A DNA stretch of 64,000 nucleotides from Virgibacillus phasianinus (lineage in GTDB: Bacteria > Bacillota > Bacilli > Bacillales > Amphibacillaceae), in contig NZ_CP022315.1 of the NCBI RefSeq assembly GCF_002216775.1, positions 1,054,001-1,118,000 on the forward strand, given 5' to 3'. Every line of letters starts with the position of its first letter. Position 1 is the stretch's first letter. A model generated the notes under the pieces. It had not been told where the DNA came from. It made no database searches and was given only the letters and a program-made list of their open reading frames with translations. Of the stretch, positions 12,296 to 24,454 are shown piece by piece. Position numbers and translations under genes: made by a program.

Positions 12296-14374
12296 TTATT
12301 CACCAGCATTTTTTTTGATAATTTCTTCAGAGATGCTTTTTGGCACTTCTTCATAATGATCAAAATGCATCGTGAATGTTCCGCGTCCCTGTGTGTTTGA
12401 ACGTAATGCTGTCGCATAACCAAACATTTCTGAAAGTGGAACAAATGCTTTAATTGATTGAGCTGGTCCTCGCGCTTCCATACCTTCTACACGTCCACGG
12501 CGAGATGTTACGTCTCCCATGATATCTCCCATGTATTCTTCTGGAATTACGATTTCAACTTTTTCAATCGGCTCAAGCAATACCGCCTTACATTTGCTTT
12601 TAGCGGCTTTTAGCGCCATTGAACCAGCTATCTTAAATGCCATCTCGTTTGAGTCAACATCATGATAACTACCATCGTAAAGTGTTGCTTTGATATCAAT
12701 TAGTGGGTACCCAGCTAATACACCAGTTTCTGTTGCTTCTTTAATACCAGTTTCAACAGAACCAATGTATTCACGCGGTACAGTTCCCCCAACGATTTTA
12801 TTAGTGAATTCAAAGCCAGCGCCTTCTTCGTTTGGTTCAAATTTAACCCAAACGTGACCGTATTGTCCACGTCCGCCTGACTGACGTACGAATTTACCTT
12901 CGACTTCAGCTGAACCACGGAACGTTTCACGGTATGCAACCTGTGGAGCTCCGACATTGGCATCTACTTTAAATTCACGTTTCAAACGGTCTACGATAAT
13001 ATCAAGGTGAAGTTCACCCATACCTGAGATAATAGTTTGACCAGTTTCTACGTTAGTTTCCGTTCTAAAAGTAGGATCTTCTTCAGCTAGTTTTCCTAAA
13101 GCAATTGCCATTTTATCCTGGTCGGCCTTTGTTTTAGGTTCAATTGCAACCCCAATAACTGGTTCTGGGAAGTCCATTGATTCAAGAATAACAAGATTCT
13201 TCTCGTCACAAAGTGTATCCCCAGTTGAAGTATCCTTCAATCCTACCGCTGCAGCAATTTCACCTGAATAAACAGTTGATATCTCTTCACGGGAGTTAGC
13301 ATGCATTTGCAGGATACGACCTACGCGCTCACGCTTATCTTTCACAGAGTTTTTCACATAAGATCCAGAATCCAAAGTTCCAGAGTATACGCGGAAGAAT
13401 GTTAATTTACCAACGTAAGGGTCTGTCATAACTTTAAATGCTAGAGCTGAGAAAGGTGCTTTGTCATCTGATGCACGTGTAACTTCTTCTTCTGTGCCTG
13501 GTACGATACCTTCAATTGGAGGAACGTCAGTTGGTGCAGGCAAGTAATCAATTACACCATCAAGCATCAATTGAACACCTTTATTTTTAAATGCTGAACC
13601 ACAAAATACCGGGTAGAATTCAACATTTAATGTAGCTTGACGAATTGCTTTCTTAAGCTCTTCGTTCGAAATCTCTTCACCTTCAAGATATTTCATCATT
13701 AAATCTTCGTCTAATTCAGAAACTGCTTCGATTAAGCCAGCGCGTAATTCTTCTGCTTTGTCTTTGTACTCAGCAGGAATTTCGCGGGAATCTGCACGTG
13801 TGCCCAAATCATCTTCATAGTAAAATGCTTTCATTGTTACTAGATCAATGATACCTTCAAAATCATCTTCAGCTCCAATAGGAAGCTGTACTGGATGTGC
13901 GTTTGCACCCAAACGTTCTTTTAGCGTTCCTGTAGAGTACAAGAAGTCTGCACCGATTTTATCCATTTTGTTAATGAATACAGTACGCGGTACACCGTAT
14001 GTTGTGGCTTGACGCCATACTGTTTCTGTTTGTGGTTCTACACCTGATTGCGCATCAAGTACTGTTACCGCACCATCAAGTACACGCAATGAACGTTCCA
14101 CTTCAACTGTGAAATCGACGTGGCCTGGTGTATCAATGATGTTTATGCGATGTTCTTTCCATGCGGCTGTTGTTGCAGCAGACGTGATTGTGATTCCACG
14201 TTCCTGCTCTTGTTCCATCCAGTCCATCTGTGATGCACCTTCATGGGTTTCACCAATTTTATGAATACGTCCTGTATAGAAAAGAATACGCTCAGTAGTA
14301 GTGGTTTTACCTGCATCAATGTGCGCCATAATACCAATATTACGTGTCTTTTCCAAGGAGAAATCTCTAGCCAT
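12296..14374 (-). CDS. fusA: Elongation factor G
   Basis: EF-G is the translocation GTPase and works with RRF in ribosome recycling. The 692-residue product has [15 protein letters not shown] (P-loop), [23 protein letters not shown] and the [13 protein letters not shown] segment of domain IV. Length and motifs match bacterial EF-G and no fusidic-acid resistance change is obvious by eye. It lies between rpsG and tufA. Confidence 0.99.
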   Translation of the reverse strand: MARDFSLEKTRNIGIMAHIDAGKTTTTERILFYTGRIHKIGETHEGASQMDWMEQEQERGITITSAATTAAWKEHRINIIDTPGHVDFTVEVERSLRVLDGAVTVLDAQSGVEPQTETVWRQATTYGVPRTVFINKMDKIGADFLYSTGTLKERLGANAHPVQLPIGAEDDFEGIIDLVTMKAFYYEDDLGTRADSREIPAEYKDKAEELRAGLIEAVSELDEDLMMKYLEGEEISNEELKKAIRQATLNVEFYPVFCGSAFKNKGVQLMLDGVIDYLPAPTDVPPIEGIVPGTEEEVTRASDDKAPFSALAFKVMTDPYVGKLTFFRVYSGTLDSGSYVKNSVKDKRERVGRILQMHANSREEISTVYSGEIAAAVGLKDTSTGDTLCDEKNLVILESMDFPEPVIGVAIEPKTKADQDKMAIALGKLAEEDPTFRTETNVETGQTIISGMGELHLDIIVDRLKREFKVDANVGAPQVAYRETFRGSAEVEGKFVRQSGGRGQYGHVWVKFEPNEEGAGFEFTNKIVGGTVPREYIGSVETGIKEATETGVLAGYPLIDIKATLYDGSYHDVDSNEMAFKIAGSMALKAAKSKCKAVLLEPIEKVEIVIPEEYMGDIMGDVTSRRGRVEGMEARGPAQSIKAFVPLSEMFGYATALRSNTQGRGTFTMHFDHYEEVPKSISEEIIKKNAGE

Positions 14375-14427
14375 GTATTCTTCTCCTTCCTGTAAAAAGC
14401 TTTTTTTAGGATTTTTCTTGCCTGTTT

Positions 14428-14453
14428 AGCATAAGCGCTTAGGCGCTTACGCT
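14428..14453 (-). other. Hairpin in the rpsG-fusA spacer
   Basis: The spacer RNA can form a stem of AGC-TAAGCGC with GCGCTTA-GCT around a few loop bases, with one internal mismatch. No T run follows in the direction of transcription, so it is not a standard terminator. It starts five bases after the rpsG stop and may be a processing or stabilising element. Confidence 0.5.
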
Positions 14454-14457
14454 TTTC

Positions 14458-14928
14458 TTACCAGCGGTAGTGAGCAAATGCTTTATTTGCTTCTGCCATT
14501 TTGTGCATTTCCTCGCGTTTTTTAACAGCTGCTCCAGTATTGTTTGAAGCGTCAAGAATTTCATTAGCAAGACGTTCTTCCATTGTCTTTTCCCCGCGCA
14601 AGCGTGAGTAGTTTACAACATAACGAAGTCCTAATGCCTGACGACGTTCAGGACGTACTTCCATCGGTACTTGGTAGTTAGAACCACCAACCCGGCGTGC
14701 ACGTACTTCTAATACTGGCATTACATTTTTCATTGCCTGTTCAAAAACTTCCATTGCATTTTGACCACTGCGTTCTTGAATCAGTGTAAATGCATTATAA
14801 AGAATCTTTTGTGCCTTTCCTCGTTTTCCGTCAATCATGATTTGGTTAATCAAACGAGTCACTAATTTTGAGTTATAAAGTGGATCCGGCAAGACATCGC
14901 GTTTAGGTATTGGTCCTTTACGTGGCAT
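14458..14928 (-). CDS. rpsG: 30S ribosomal protein S7 (uS7)
   Basis: S7 nucleates 30S head assembly. From the ATG at 14928 ([20 protein letters not shown]) the product is 156 residues, the usual length. A GGAGG lies just upstream. The longer in-frame extension would include that ribosome binding site and has no family counterpart. It lies between rpsL and fusA. Confidence 0.98.
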   Translation of the reverse strand: MPRKGPIPKRDVLPDPLYNSKLVTRLINQIMIDGKRGKAQKILYNAFTLIQERSGQNAMEVFEQAMKNVMPVLEVRARRVGGSNYQVPMEVRPERRQALGLRYVVNYSRLRGEKTMEERLANEILDASNNTGAAVKKREEMHKMAEANKAFAHYRW

Positions 14929-15040
14929 ATGTCCCCCTCCTTTCCTTGTTCTAGTTGTTATCTCTCTGTCTCTCATCTTACATGCATTGGCCAATGCTTT
15001 TTAAATTTTGTTCATTAAATCAATAACTTTTCTAACGCTA

Positions 15041-15454
15041 TTATTTCTTAGGGCGTTTTGTACCGTATTTAGAACGGCCCTGTGCACGTCCCTCTACACC
15101 CGCTGTATCCAACGCACCACGAACTACATGGTAACGCACACCTGGCAAGTCTTTTACACGACCACCACGGATTAATACAACACTATGTTCTTGCAAGTTG
15201 TGTCCAATCCCAGGGATATACGCAGTAACTTCCATGTTGTTAGATAAACGAACACGTGCATACTTACGAAGTGCTGAGTTTGGTTTCTTAGGTGTCAACG
15301 TACCAACACGAGTGCAAACACCACGCTTTTGCGGTGAGTTTTCATTCGTTAGTTTCTTTTTGAAACTGTTGTACCCTCTGTTAAGTGCAGGAGAGTCAGA
15401 CTTTCTTGGTTTGTTTACGCGACCTTTGCGTACAAGTTGATTAATAGTAGGCAT
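15041..15454 (-). CDS. rpsL: 30S ribosomal protein S12 (uS12)
   Basis: S12 is the decoding-centre protein of the 30S subunit. The 137-residue product shows [18 protein letters not shown] and [17 protein letters not shown], the two segments where streptomycin-resistance changes occur. The lysines there are wild type, so sensitivity is inferred. It follows rplGB, from which it is separated by 143 bases with possible RNA structure. Confidence 0.98.
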   Translation of the reverse strand: MPTINQLVRKGRVNKPRKSDSPALNRGYNSFKKKLTNENSPQKRGVCTRVGTLTPKKPNSALRKYARVRLSNNMEVTAYIPGIGHNLQEHSVVLIRGGRVKDLPGVRYHVVRGALDTAGVEGRAQGRSKYGTKRPKK

Positions 15455-15497
15455 TATAGTTATCCTCCCTTCTAATTTTCATATTACTAGAAAAATA

Positions 15498-15552
15498 AAC
15501 CTGGCAACCACCGAAATTATTCTGTTTTGTAATCCCACATATCCAGGTGGTT
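15498..15552 (-). other. Possible alternative RNA structures upstream of rpsL
   Basis: In the rplGB-rpsL spacer, AACCACC (15552-15546) can pair with GGTGGTT (15512-15506). The overlapping ACCTGG (15548-15543) can instead pair with CCAGGT (15504-15499). The two helices share bases and exclude each other. A short T-rich run (TTTATTTTTC) follows the second. This layout could be an attenuator, but no known family is recognised. Confidence 0.3.
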
Positions 15553-15597
15553 CATCTTTGAGCAAAAAACAAAGCTTCAGCGAAAAAAACGCCAAAA

Positions 15598-15852
15598 CTA
15601 ACCTTTTTTAATTGCTACAGCAGATGCGCCAACGTCTATGCCACAAGCAGTTCCCAGCTTTTTCATCGAATCTACGCGCAGACACGGGATATCTAGCTCG
15701 CTAGCTAAATCAGCTATCTTTTCAGTTAGCTGTTTATCCGCATCATCAGCAAGAAACACTTCACTTACAACGCCATTTTTCATAGCTTTGAGTGTTTGCT
15801 TTGTCCCGATTATTAAACGTGACTGATCTTTGGTTACTTTTTCATAAGACAT
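15598..15852 (-). CDS. rplGB: L7Ae-family RNA-binding protein (YbxF/RplGB)
   Basis: An 84-residue small member of the L7Ae/L30e family, which binds kink-turn RNA; its B. subtilis counterpart associates with the ribosome. Start chosen at ATG 15852 (MSYEKVTKDQSRLIIGTKQT), eight bases after GGAGG; the upstream in-frame region is AT-rich and unlike the family. Core motifs SRLIIGTKQTLKAMKNG and GTACGIDVGASAVAI are present. It stands first in the str cluster just after rpoC, as in B. subtilis. Confidence 0.95.
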   Translation of the reverse strand: MSYEKVTKDQSRLIIGTKQTLKAMKNGVVSEVFLADDADKQLTEKIADLASELDIPCLRVDSMKKLGTACGIDVGASAVAIKKG

Positions 15853-15984
15853 CAGTATATCCTCCAAAGCAACAAGTATAATCAGAAGCACCCTGAATAT
15901 AGTATCATTCTGGTTTTTTAATGTCAACATAAATTTCACTATTTTTGGTGCTTCTGACAATAACATCACTTGTTTAACTTTATT

Positions 15985-18900
15985 TTAGTTTACTGTTTCT
16001 GTTTCGACTTCTTCAGTCTCATCAGCTTCTGTAGACAAATCATCCAGTGAAGCTTGAATCTTACGGTAACGCTGCATTCCTGTACCAGCAGGAACAAGTT
16101 TACCAATGATAACATTTTCTTTCAATCCTAACAGTTCATCGCGCTTACCTTTGATTGCAGCATCTGTTAATACCCGGGTAGTTTCCTGGAATGATGCAGC
16201 AGATAAGAATGAATCTGTTTCAAGTGAAGCTTTTGTAATACCTAGCAATACTGGTTTACCAACAGCAGGCTGTTTACCTTCATTAAGAATGCCGTGGTTA
16301 GCATCCTTAAACTGATGGATTTCAAGTAGTGACCCTGGTAATACACTTGTGTCGCCTGAGTCAACAACACGCACTTTTCGAAGCATTTGACGAACCATAA
16401 CCTCAACGTGTTTGTCACCAATTTCAACACCCTGCATACGGTATACGCGCTGAACTTCGCGAAGTAAGTAGGTTTGAACACCATCAACACCTTGAACTTG
16501 AAGAAGTTCTTTTGGATCAACGGAACCTTCAGTTAGTTCCTGACCAGCAATAACTTCGTCTCCCTCTGCCACTTTAATACGGGCATTATATGGAACAGTA
16601 TAGGCGCGTTGTTCAACCTCACCCTGGACAACAATTTCCTGCTTATCCTTCACTTCTTTTATTTCATGAATTGTACCCTCAACTTCACTAATGACAGCCT
16701 GCCCTTTTGGATGGCGCGCTTCAAAAATTTCTTGGATACGTGGCAAACCTTGTGTAATATCGTCACCAGCAACCCCACCAGTGTGGAAAGTACGCATAGT
16801 TAACTGTGTACCTGGTTCACCAATTGATTGAGCAGCAATAATACCAACTGCTTCACCTACTTCAACCTCATCACCTGTTGCCAGGTTACGTCCATAACAT
16901 TTTTGACATACGCCATGCTTCGTATTACATGTAAATGCTGAACGGATTATTACCTCTTCAATTCCAGCATCAACAATAGCCTTGGCTTGATCTTCTGTAA
17001 TCACGGAGTCATTCTCAACAATCACGTCACCAGTCTTAGGATTGCGGACCGTTTCAAATATTGTTCGTCCGATTAGACGGTCGATCAATGGTTCAATCAT
17101 TTCTGCTCCGTCCTGAATTGCAGATACTTTAAGACCTCTATCAGTACCACAGTCTGCTTCTCGAACAATTACATCCTGTGCGACATCAACTAAACGACGT
17201 GTCAGGTAACCTGAGTCAGCAGTCTTAAGCGCGGTATCTGCAAGTCCTTTACGAGCCCCGTGTGTAGAAATAAAGTATTCGAGTACTGTTAACCCTTCAC
17301 GGAAACTTGACTTGATCGGCAACTCAATAATACGTCCAGCTGGGTTGGCCATCAAACCACGCATGCCAGCAAGCTGAGTAAAGTTGGATGCGTTACCCCG
17401 CGCTCCTGAATCACTCATCATAAAGATAGGGTTTCGGCTATCCAAGGACTTCATTAGTTTAGCCTGGATGGCGTCTTTCGCTTGTGACCACACAGCAATT
17501 ACCCGGTCATAACGTTCTTCTTCCGTTATTAAACCTCTGCGGAACTGTTTCTGAACTTTATCGACCTTGGATTGCGCTTCATCAAGAATTATTTCTTTTT
17601 CTTTCAACACCACAATGTCCGATATACCAACTGTCATACCAGCCTTTGTTGAATAGCTGAAACCAAGATCTTTCATCCGATCAAGCATTTTGGATGTTTC
17701 ACTGATTTTAAATCGTTTAAATACTTCCGCAATAATGTCTCCAAGGATACCTTTCTTAAACGGCAAGATGGTATCGCGCTTTTTAATTTCTTCCCTGGCA
17801 TTTGATCCCTTTTCAACAAAGTAATGTGCCGGAGTACAAACTTCAAGATTACTATTTGTCGGCTCATTAATATAAGGGAATGATTCTGGTAGAATTTCAT
17901 TGAAAACCAGCTTACCAACTGTTGTTAACAGCAATTGACTTTGCTGTTCCTCTGTAAATGTTTTGTTATTTAAACTGCTTGCTTGAACCGCTATTCTGGT
18001 ATGCAAATGAACATAACCATTTTGGTATGCAATCAAGGCTTCATTCGTATCTTTAAATACACTGCCTTCACCAACTGCATTCTCGCGTTCCATTGTTAGG
18101 TAATAGTTACCTAATACCATATCCTGCGATGGTGTAACTACTGGTTTACCGTCTTTTGGATTAAGAATATTTTGAGCAGCAAGCATTAAGATACGAGCCT
18201 CTGCTTGTGCTTCAGCAGATAATGGAACGTGTACTGCCATTTGGTCACCATCAAAATCGGCATTGTATGCCGTACAAACAAGCGGATGCAAACGAATTGC
18301 GCGCCCTTCTACCAATGTTGGTTCAAAAGCCTGAATACCCAATCGGTGCAATGTAGGTGCCCGGTTAAGTAATACTGGGTGTTCGCGGATAACTTCTTCC
18401 AAAACATCCCATACCTCTGGATGGACACGTTCAATTTTACGTTTAGCTGACTTAATATTATGTGCTAATCCACGTTCTACTAGTTCTTTCATAACGAACG
18501 GTTTAAATAACTCAAGCGCCATTTCTTTTGGCAATCCGCACTGGTACATCTTTAAATGTGGACCCACAACGATAACGGAACGACCTGAATAGTCAACACG
18601 TTTTCCTAATAGGTTTTGACGGAAACGACCTTGTTTTCCTTTCAGCATGTGTGAAAGTGATTTTAAAGGTCTGTTACCAGGACCGGTAACTGGACGTCCG
18701 CGGCGACCATTATCAATCAATGCATCAACTGCTTCTTGCAGCATACGTTTTTCGTTTTGAACGATGATGCTTGGTGCACCAAGATCAAGCAAACGTTTCA
18801 GGCGATTATTACGGTTTATTACACGACGGTATAAATCGTTTAAATCTGACGTTGCAAACCGTCCACCATCAAGCTGAACCATTGGACGAATTTCTGGGGG

Positions 18901-19602
18901 TATAACAGGAAGTACGTCTAATACCATCCATGATGTATCATTTCCAGAGTGACGGAATGATTCCAATACTTCCAAACGCTTAATCGCACGAGTTCTGCGT
19001 TGCCCTTTAGCTGTTTTCAATTCTTCTTTTAATGCACTAACCTCTTTTTCAAGGTCGATATCATGTAAAAGTTTACGAATTGCTTCAGCACCCATTTGAG
19101 CTTTAAAAGACTTACCGTATTTGTCGTAATAAGCACGGTATTCCTTTTCTGACAGTAATTGTTTTTTCTCAAGAGGTGTATTACCTGTTTCTGTCACGAT
19201 ATACGCTGCAAAATAGATAACCTCTTCAAGTGCCCGTGGTGACATGTCTAACACAAGTCCCATGCGGCTTGGAATTCCTTTGAAATACCAAATGTGTGAA
19301 ACAGGGGCTGCAAGTTCAATGTGTCCCATGCGCTCCCGGCGAACTTTTGCTTTTGTAACCTCTACGCCGCAACGGTCACAAACAACGCCTTTATAGCGTA
19401 CTCGTTTGTATTTTCCACAATGACATTCCCAGTCTTTTTGCGGTCCAAAGATCCGTTCACAAAATAAGCCGTCTTTTTCTGGTTTTAATGTGCGGTAGTT
19501 AATTGTTTCAGGCTTCTTAACCTCACCGTAAGACCACGAACGAATTTTTTCTGGTGATGCTAAACCGATTTTCATATACTCAAAATTATTTACATCTAGC
19601 AA
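15985..19602 (-). CDS. rpoC: DNA-directed RNA polymerase subunit beta'
   Basis: The beta' subunit holds the catalytic magnesium site ([14 protein letters not shown]) and the N-terminal zinc ribbon ([19 protein letters not shown]). I start it at the TTG at 19602: it is eight bases after GGAGG and gives [14 protein letters not shown], the B. subtilis start, for 1205 residues. An upstream start would place the ribosome binding site inside the coding region. The C-terminal tail is acidic. It is co-transcribed with rpoB. Confidence 0.98.
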   Translation of the reverse strand: MLDVNNFEYMKIGLASPEKIRSWSYGEVKKPETINYRTLKPEKDGLFCERIFGPQKDWECHCGKYKRVRYKGVVCDRCGVEVTKAKVRRERMGHIELAAPVSHIWYFKGIPSRMGLVLDMSPRALEEVIYFAAYIVTETGNTPLEKKQLLSEKEYRAYYDKYGKSFKAQMGAEAIRKLLHDIDLEKEVSALKEELKTAKGQRRTRAIKRLEVLESFRHSGNDTSWMVLDVLPVIPPEIRPMVQLDGGRFATSDLNDLYRRVINRNNRLKRLLDLGAPSIIVQNEKRMLQEAVDALIDNGRRGRPVTGPGNRPLKSLSHMLKGKQGRFRQNLLGKRVDYSGRSVIVVGPHLKMYQCGLPKEMALELFKPFVMKELVERGLAHNIKSAKRKIERVHPEVWDVLEEVIREHPVLLNRAPTLHRLGIQAFEPTLVEGRAIRLHPLVCTAYNADFDGDQMAVHVPLSAEAQAEARILMLAAQNILNPKDGKPVVTPSQDMVLGNYYLTMERENAVGEGSVFKDTNEALIAYQNGYVHLHTRIAVQASSLNNKTFTEEQQSQLLLTTVGKLVFNEILPESFPYINEPTNSNLEVCTPAHYFVEKGSNAREEIKKRDTILPFKKGILGDIIAEVFKRFKISETSKMLDRMKDLGFSYSTKAGMTVGISDIVVLKEKEIILDEAQSKVDKVQKQFRRGLITEEERYDRVIAVWSQAKDAIQAKLMKSLDSRNPIFMMSDSGARGNASNFTQLAGMRGLMANPAGRIIELPIKSSFREGLTVLEYFISTHGARKGLADTALKTADSGYLTRRLVDVAQDVIVREADCGTDRGLKVSAIQDGAEMIEPLIDRLIGRTIFETVRNPKTGDVIVENDSVITEDQAKAIVDAGIEEVIIRSAFTCNTKHGVCQKCYGRNLATGDEVEVGEAVGIIAAQSIGEPGTQLTMRTFHTGGVAGDDITQGLPRIQEIFEARHPKGQAVISEVEGTIHEIKEVKDKQEIVVQGEVEQRAYTVPYNARIKVAEGDEVIAGQELTEGSVDPKELLQVQGVDGVQTYLLREVQRVYRMQGVEIGDKHVEVMVRQMLRKVRVVDSGDTSVLPGSLLEIHQFKDANHGILNEGKQPAVGKPVLLGITKASLETDSFLSAASFQETTRVLTDAAIKGKRDELLGLKENVIIGKLVPAGTGMQRYRKIQASLDDLSTEADETEEVETETVN

Positions 19603-19719
19603 GGGGCCTACCTCCCTTTTAGTGTCCGAATTTACCATTTGCAAAAGAATTTATATGATAAAGCCGGAGATGTTAACTCCTATAACATTAATACAGAAGT
19701 TAACGCTCCTTTGCTTTTA

Positions 19720-22700
19720 TTACTTCTCTTCGACTTCTAAATTAAGCTTAGTTGCTGCTTCGGTTTCTTCTTCTTCCAGTTCACGTAATTCTATTTCCTG
19801 CTCATCGCTGGAAAGCATTTTAACATCCAGTCCAAGGCTTTGCAGTTCTTTTATTAATACCTTAAATGATTCTGGAACCCCAGGCTCCGGAACATTATCG
19901 CCTTTTACAATGGATTCATACGTTTTTACACGTCCGACAATGTCATCCGATTTAACAGTAAGAATCTCCTGCAAGGTGTATGCAGCTCCATATGCCTCAA
20001 GTGCCCATACCTCCATCTCACCAAAACGTTGTCCGCCAAACTGTGCTTTACCACCAAGTGGCTGCTGCGTAACAAGTGAATATGGTCCTGTTGAACGAGC
20101 ATGAAGTTTATCATCAACCATATGTGCCAGTTTAATCATGTACATGACACCGACAGATACACGGTTATCAAATGGCTCTCCAGATCGTCCGTCATAAAGG
20201 ATTGTTTTGGCATCTTTAGGCATGCCTGCTTCTTGTAATGTTTCCCAAACGTCTTCCTCGCCTGCACCGTCAAATACAGGTGTTGCTACGTGGATTCCAA
20301 GTGCACGTGCGGCCATTCCAAGATGCAATTCAAACACTTGTCCGATATTCATTCGTGAAGGAACCCCTAATGGATTCAGCATGATATCGACCGGCGTTCC
20401 ATCTGGCATAAACGGCATATCTTCTTCCGGTAATATTTTTGAGATTACACCTTTGTTACCATGACGTCCGGCCATTTTATCGCCTTCATGAATTTTACGC
20501 TTCTGAACGATGTAAGCACGGACTAATTGGTTAACACCGGGTGGCAGTTCATCTCCATCTTCCCGGTTAAATATCTTAACATCCAAGACAATTCCACCCG
20601 CTCCATGCGGCACGCGCAAGGATGTATCACGAACCTCACGAGCCTTTTCGCCGAAAATCGCGTGCAGCAGGCGTTCTTCAGCAGAAAGTTCGGTAACCCC
20701 TTTTGGTGTTACTTTTCCAACTAAGATATCTCCATCAGAAACTTCAGCACCAACACGGATAATTCCATGTTCATTCAAATCTTTTAATGCTTCTTCACCA
20801 ACGTTTGGAATATCGCGGGTAATTTCTTCAGGCCCAAGTTTTGTATCACGAGCTTCTGATTCGTATTCTTCAATGTGAATAGATGTGTATACATCATCTT
20901 TCACAAGACGCTCACTCATGATAATCGCATCTTCATAGTTATACCCTTCCCATGTCATAAAGCCAACCAGTACATTTCTGCCTAATGCAAGTTCGCCATC
21001 TTCCATCGAAGGACCGTCAGCAAGAATTTCACCTTTTGTTACACGGTCGCCTTTGCTTACAATCGGGCGCTGATTGTAACAGGTTCCTTGATTGGAACGA
21101 ATGTATTTCTGTAAACGATAGCGTTCAAGATCACCTTTTACTTCCTTACCGTCTACTTCTGAAATACGACGTACGTGGACTTCTTTCGCTTCTACATGTT
21201 CAACAATACCAGGGTTTTGACAAATAACCGCCGCTCCGGAATCCTTGCCGGAGACATATTCCATTCCAGTCCCAACAAGTGGTGCTTCAGGCTGCATTAA
21301 TGGTACTGCCTGCCGTTGCATGTTTGCTCCCATCAACGCACGGTTGGAGTCATCATTTTCAAGGAACGGGATACACGCTGTCGCTGCTGAGACAACCTGT
21401 TTCGGCGACACATCCATATAATCTATATTTTCACGTGGCACCGCAGTGTTCTCCCCACGGAAGCGAGCGATAACTTCATCATCGATAAAATGGCCAGTTT
21501 CATCTAATCTGGCATTTGCCTGTGCCACTACATAATTATCTTCTTCGTCAGCTGTCAGGTAATCAATATGTGCTGTTACCAAACCGGTTTCAGCATCAAC
21601 TCGGCGATATGGTGTTTCAATAAAACCGAACCTATTCACCTTTGCATAACTTGATAATGAGTTAATCAGCCCAATGTTCGGACCCTCCGGCGTTTCAATC
21701 GGACACATACGGCCATAATGCGAGTAATGAACATCACGAACTTCAAAACCAGCACGTTCACGGGTTAACCCGCCCGGCCCAAGCGCAGACAAACGGCGTT
21801 TGTGTGTTAGTTCCGCTAATGGATTTGTCTGGTCCATGAACTGTGAAAGCTGGGAGCTGCCAAAGAACTCTTTAATAGATGCAATCACTGGACGAATATT
21901 AATTAATTGTTGCGGTGTTACACTTGAAGTGTCTTGAATAGACATACGTTCGCGTACAACACGTTCCATTCTTGATAATCCAATTCGGAATTGGTTTTGC
22001 AATAGCTCTCCAACTGAGCGAAGGCGACGATTTCCAAGATGATCAATGTCATCTGTATCACCAACACGGTGGAGTAAGTTAAAGAAATAACTAATTGCAG
22101 ATAAAATGTCAGCTGGTGTGATATTCTTAACACTTTTATCGACACTAGCATTACCAATTACATTCAACTCGCGCTCCCCGCTTGGATCAGTCGGATCAAC
22201 AATTTTAATTGTTTGCAGCTTAATCGGGTCTTCCAGCACACCCTCTTGAGGTTCAATCTCGTGTTCGCCGGCTTTATCTTCCTCTTGCTCCAAGTATGGG
22301 ATAATTTTATTTAGTAATTTCCGCTCTAATTTATCACCTTTTTGTGCAAGAACTTCACCTGTTTCAGGATCAACGATTGGTTCTGCGAGCACTTGGTTGA
22401 ATAAGCGGTTTTTAATGTTTAGTTTTTTATTCATTTTATAACGACCAACATGTGCCAGGTCGTAACGTTTCGGATCAAAAAAACGTGAAACTAATAGGCT
22501 TTTGGCATTATCAACTGTAGGCGGTTCACCTGGGCGAAGTCGCTCATAGATTTCTAACAATGCTTTTTCAGTAGTCTCGGTATTATCTTTATCTAAGGTG
22601 TTTTTTAAGTATTCGTTCTCTCCTAATAGATCAATAATTTCCTGATCTGTACTAAAGCCAAGAGCTCTAAGTAGCACTGTAATAGGCAACTTCCGTGTGC

Positions 22701-23256
22701 GATCGATACGGACATAAGCAACGTCTTTTGCATCTGTTTCAAACTCCAGCCATGCTCCGCGGTTCGGAATCACGGTTGCAGTAACGCCACGTTTACCATT
22801 TTTATCGATTTTTTCATTATAATAGACACTTGGTGAACGGACGAGCTGTGATACAATAACACGCTCTGCACCATTGATAACAAATGTACCTGTGCCTGTC
22901 ATAAGTGGGAAGTCTCCCATAAACACTTCCTGCTCTTTCACTTCACCGGTTTCATTATTAATTAAACGAACCTTCACGCGAAGCGGAGCGTTATACGTCA
23001 CATCCCGATCCTTCGATTCATCTACAGGATACTTAGGATCCTCCAGCGTATAATCAACAAATTCCAGTGATAGATTACCCGTGAAATCTTCAATAGGTGA
23101 AATATCCTTGAACATTTCCTTCAAACCTTCTTCTAAAAACCATTGATACGAAGCGGTTTGTATTTCGATTAGATTTGGTAATTCTAACACCTCGCTGATG
23201 CGTGCGTAGCTCCTGCGTTGGCGGTGCCGTCCATACTGAACTAGTTGACCTGTCAA
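19720..23256 (-). CDS. rpoB: DNA-directed RNA polymerase subunit beta
   Basis: The beta subunit forms half of the catalytic cleft and the rifampicin pocket. The pocket segment ([18 protein letters not shown], then [14 protein letters not shown]) reads as wild type. Start set to TTG at 23256, eight bases after an AGGGG ribosome binding site, giving [13 protein letters not shown] as in B. subtilis (1178 residues). A GTG three codons earlier would abut the ribosome binding site. A ~500-base leader without a gene precedes it. Confidence 0.98.
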   Translation of the reverse strand: MTGQLVQYGRHRQRRSYARISEVLELPNLIEIQTASYQWFLEEGLKEMFKDISPIEDFTGNLSLEFVDYTLEDPKYPVDESKDRDVTYNAPLRVKVRLINNETGEVKEQEVFMGDFPLMTGTGTFVINGAERVIVSQLVRSPSVYYNEKIDKNGKRGVTATVIPNRGAWLEFETDAKDVAYVRIDRTRKLPITVLLRALGFSTDQEIIDLLGENEYLKNTLDKDNTETTEKALLEIYERLRPGEPPTVDNAKSLLVSRFFDPKRYDLAHVGRYKMNKKLNIKNRLFNQVLAEPIVDPETGEVLAQKGDKLERKLLNKIIPYLEQEEDKAGEHEIEPQEGVLEDPIKLQTIKIVDPTDPSGERELNVIGNASVDKSVKNITPADILSAISYFFNLLHRVGDTDDIDHLGNRRLRSVGELLQNQFRIGLSRMERVVRERMSIQDTSSVTPQQLINIRPVIASIKEFFGSSQLSQFMDQTNPLAELTHKRRLSALGPGGLTRERAGFEVRDVHYSHYGRMCPIETPEGPNIGLINSLSSYAKVNRFGFIETPYRRVDAETGLVTAHIDYLTADEEDNYVVAQANARLDETGHFIDDEVIARFRGENTAVPRENIDYMDVSPKQVVSAATACIPFLENDDSNRALMGANMQRQAVPLMQPEAPLVGTGMEYVSGKDSGAAVICQNPGIVEHVEAKEVHVRRISEVDGKEVKGDLERYRLQKYIRSNQGTCYNQRPIVSKGDRVTKGEILADGPSMEDGELALGRNVLVGFMTWEGYNYEDAIIMSERLVKDDVYTSIHIEEYESEARDTKLGPEEITRDIPNVGEEALKDLNEHGIIRVGAEVSDGDILVGKVTPKGVTELSAEERLLHAIFGEKAREVRDTSLRVPHGAGGIVLDVKIFNREDGDELPPGVNQLVRAYIVQKRKIHEGDKMAGRHGNKGVISKILPEEDMPFMPDGTPVDIMLNPLGVPSRMNIGQVFELHLGMAARALGIHVATPVFDGAGEEDVWETLQEAGMPKDAKTILYDGRSGEPFDNRVSVGVMYMIKLAHMVDDKLHARSTGPYSLVTQQPLGGKAQFGGQRFGEMEVWALEAYGAAYTLQEILTVKSDDIVGRVKTYESIVKGDNVPEPGVPESFKVLIKELQSLGLDVKMLSSDEQEIELRELEEEETEAATKLNLEVEEK

Positions 23257-23357
23257 CTGCTTCACCCCTCAAATCAAACATCTTTCAACTTTCCCTAAAA
23301 AGGTTCTGGTGAAAAATGAATATTATATTAGAAAAACAAAACCAAAACTATACTCCT

Positions 23358-23387
23358 ATTTTAGTAATGTTTTTCGGATCTTAACAA
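23358..23387 (-). promoter_or_regulatory. Candidate rpoB promoter
   Basis: TTGTTA (23387-23382), an 18-base spacer and TAAAAT (23363-23358) lie about 100 bases before the rpoB start. Each hexamer matches five of six or four of six consensus bases, so this is a plausible but unproven sigma-A promoter. Confidence 0.45.
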
Positions 23388-23605
23388 TGTCTTGCAAATC
23401 AAGCTTGATAATTCGTTGTTCGGCAAAGCAATTTCAAAAGAACACTTTAAAAAATCCTGCAAAATCAGTAATGTTACAGGCTTTCTTTTAAAAGTTTCGT
23501 AACGTACCATCTCTATTTTCATAGTAATAGCTTCATCGGCGCAAAAAATCAACTGCTTAAGGATAACTCTTACACAATTGATCTACGAATTTCTTTAACT
23601 TTTAA

Positions 23606-23637
23606 AAAGAAAAAAGGCTTTTTAATGAAAAAAACCC
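23606..23637 (-). terminator. Weak candidate terminator after the rsmC-type gene
   Basis: The RNA can pair GG-TTTTT with AAAAA-CC around a CATT loop with one mismatch, followed by a run of six Ts and more. GC content of the stem is low, so efficiency is doubtful. Confidence 0.35.
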
Positions 23638-23771
23638 AATGTGTTTACTTTTTCACTTTACCATTGTCTCCGAATACCGATGAAATATACGTTTCTTTAT
23701 AATGAAATTTCTTCTTGACAAAGAAACTCCATATTAGCATTTTATTATAATATCATAAGTGGTTTACAAGG

Positions 23772-24374
23772 TCAAACATTAATGGCCTTTAACAGAAAAT
23801 ATCCCTTATCCCTTGCAACTACTTCTGCGTTTCCAAACACATCCATAAGTTTTTCCTTGGCCGAGGGTGCACCTTGCTTCTTTTGAATAACTACCCACAA
23901 CTCACCATTCTTTTTTAATGCAGATTTACTTTCTTCTATCATAGCATGCACAACTTTCTTGCCGGCCCTGATTGGAGGGTTTGTAACAATAGCTGCAAAG
24001 GTGTATTCAGTTAGATTCGAAAATCGGTCACTTGATATACACTGAACATTTTTAACCCAATTTTGCATTGCATTTTGCTCCGCAAGCTGAAGTGCCCGCT
24101 CATTCACATCCGCCAGCACCACACGGCGATCAGGATACGCGTTCGCAATAGCTATACCGATCGGACCATAACCGCAACCAAGGTCAAGAACATCCCCCGA
24201 AACTTTCGGCTCAGTTAACTTTGTTATTAATAATCGCGAACCATAATCAATTTCATTTTTTGAAAAAACACCATAGTCACTTGTAAATGTATATTCTTTT
24301 TCTCGTAACCGGTAACTCCATGTCTTGGGTGAACTTTTAGATTGAGGTTTTTGTGAAAAGTAATGCTCTGACAT
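23772..24374 (-). CDS. Class I SAM-dependent methyltransferase, RsmC-like (YbxB)
   Basis: The 200-residue product has a Rossmann methyltransferase fold. Motif I is VLDLGCGYGPIGIAIA, an acidic motif II VVLADVNERALQLA follows, and the catalytic motif IV is NPPIRAGK, typical of enzymes that methylate the exocyclic amine of guanine in rRNA (RsmC/RlmG type). It lacks the N-terminal duplicated domain of E. coli RsmC, as does its B. subtilis counterpart YbxB. It sits between rplL and rpoB, as in B. subtilis. The exact rRNA target is not known to me. Confidence 0.9.
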   Translation of the reverse strand: MSEHYFSQKPQSKSSPKTWSYRLREKEYTFTSDYGVFSKNEIDYGSRLLITKLTEPKVSGDVLDLGCGYGPIGIAIANAYPDRRVVLADVNERALQLAEQNAMQNWVKNVQCISSDRFSNLTEYTFAAIVTNPPIRAGKKVVHAMIEESKSALKKNGELWVVIQKKQGAPSAKEKLMDVFGNAEVVARDKGYFLLKAINV

Positions 24375-24417
24375 TCCAGCACCTACTTCGTTGTGATTTG
24401 TAAGAGAAGATAATAGA

Positions 24418-24448
24418 TAAAGCCCGTCGTTAACGACGAGCTTTATTT
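24418..24448 (-). terminator. Terminator after rplL
   Basis: AAAGC-CGTCGTTAACGACG-GCTTT forms a near-perfect stem directly downstream of the rplL stop, with a modest TTTAT tail. The methyltransferase gene begins within 50 bases, so read-through is possible. Confidence 0.7.
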
Positions 24449-24454
24449 ATAAAA

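Larger units (their letters stand above)
23257..23771 (-). other. Long AT-rich leader of rpoB
   Basis: About 515 bases separate the methyltransferase gene from rpoB. I see a weak hairpin-plus-T-run (23606-23637) that could end the upstream transcript, and a candidate promoter at 23358-23387. A 63-codon minus-strand frame at 23361-23552 lacks a ribosome binding site and looks accidental. The rest holds no feature I can name. Confidence 0.6.

Noticed and set aside
23361-23552. Minus-strand 63-codon frame in the rpoB leader
   Set aside because: No ribosome binding site, AT-rich composition, no family recognised, and it overlaps the candidate promoter.
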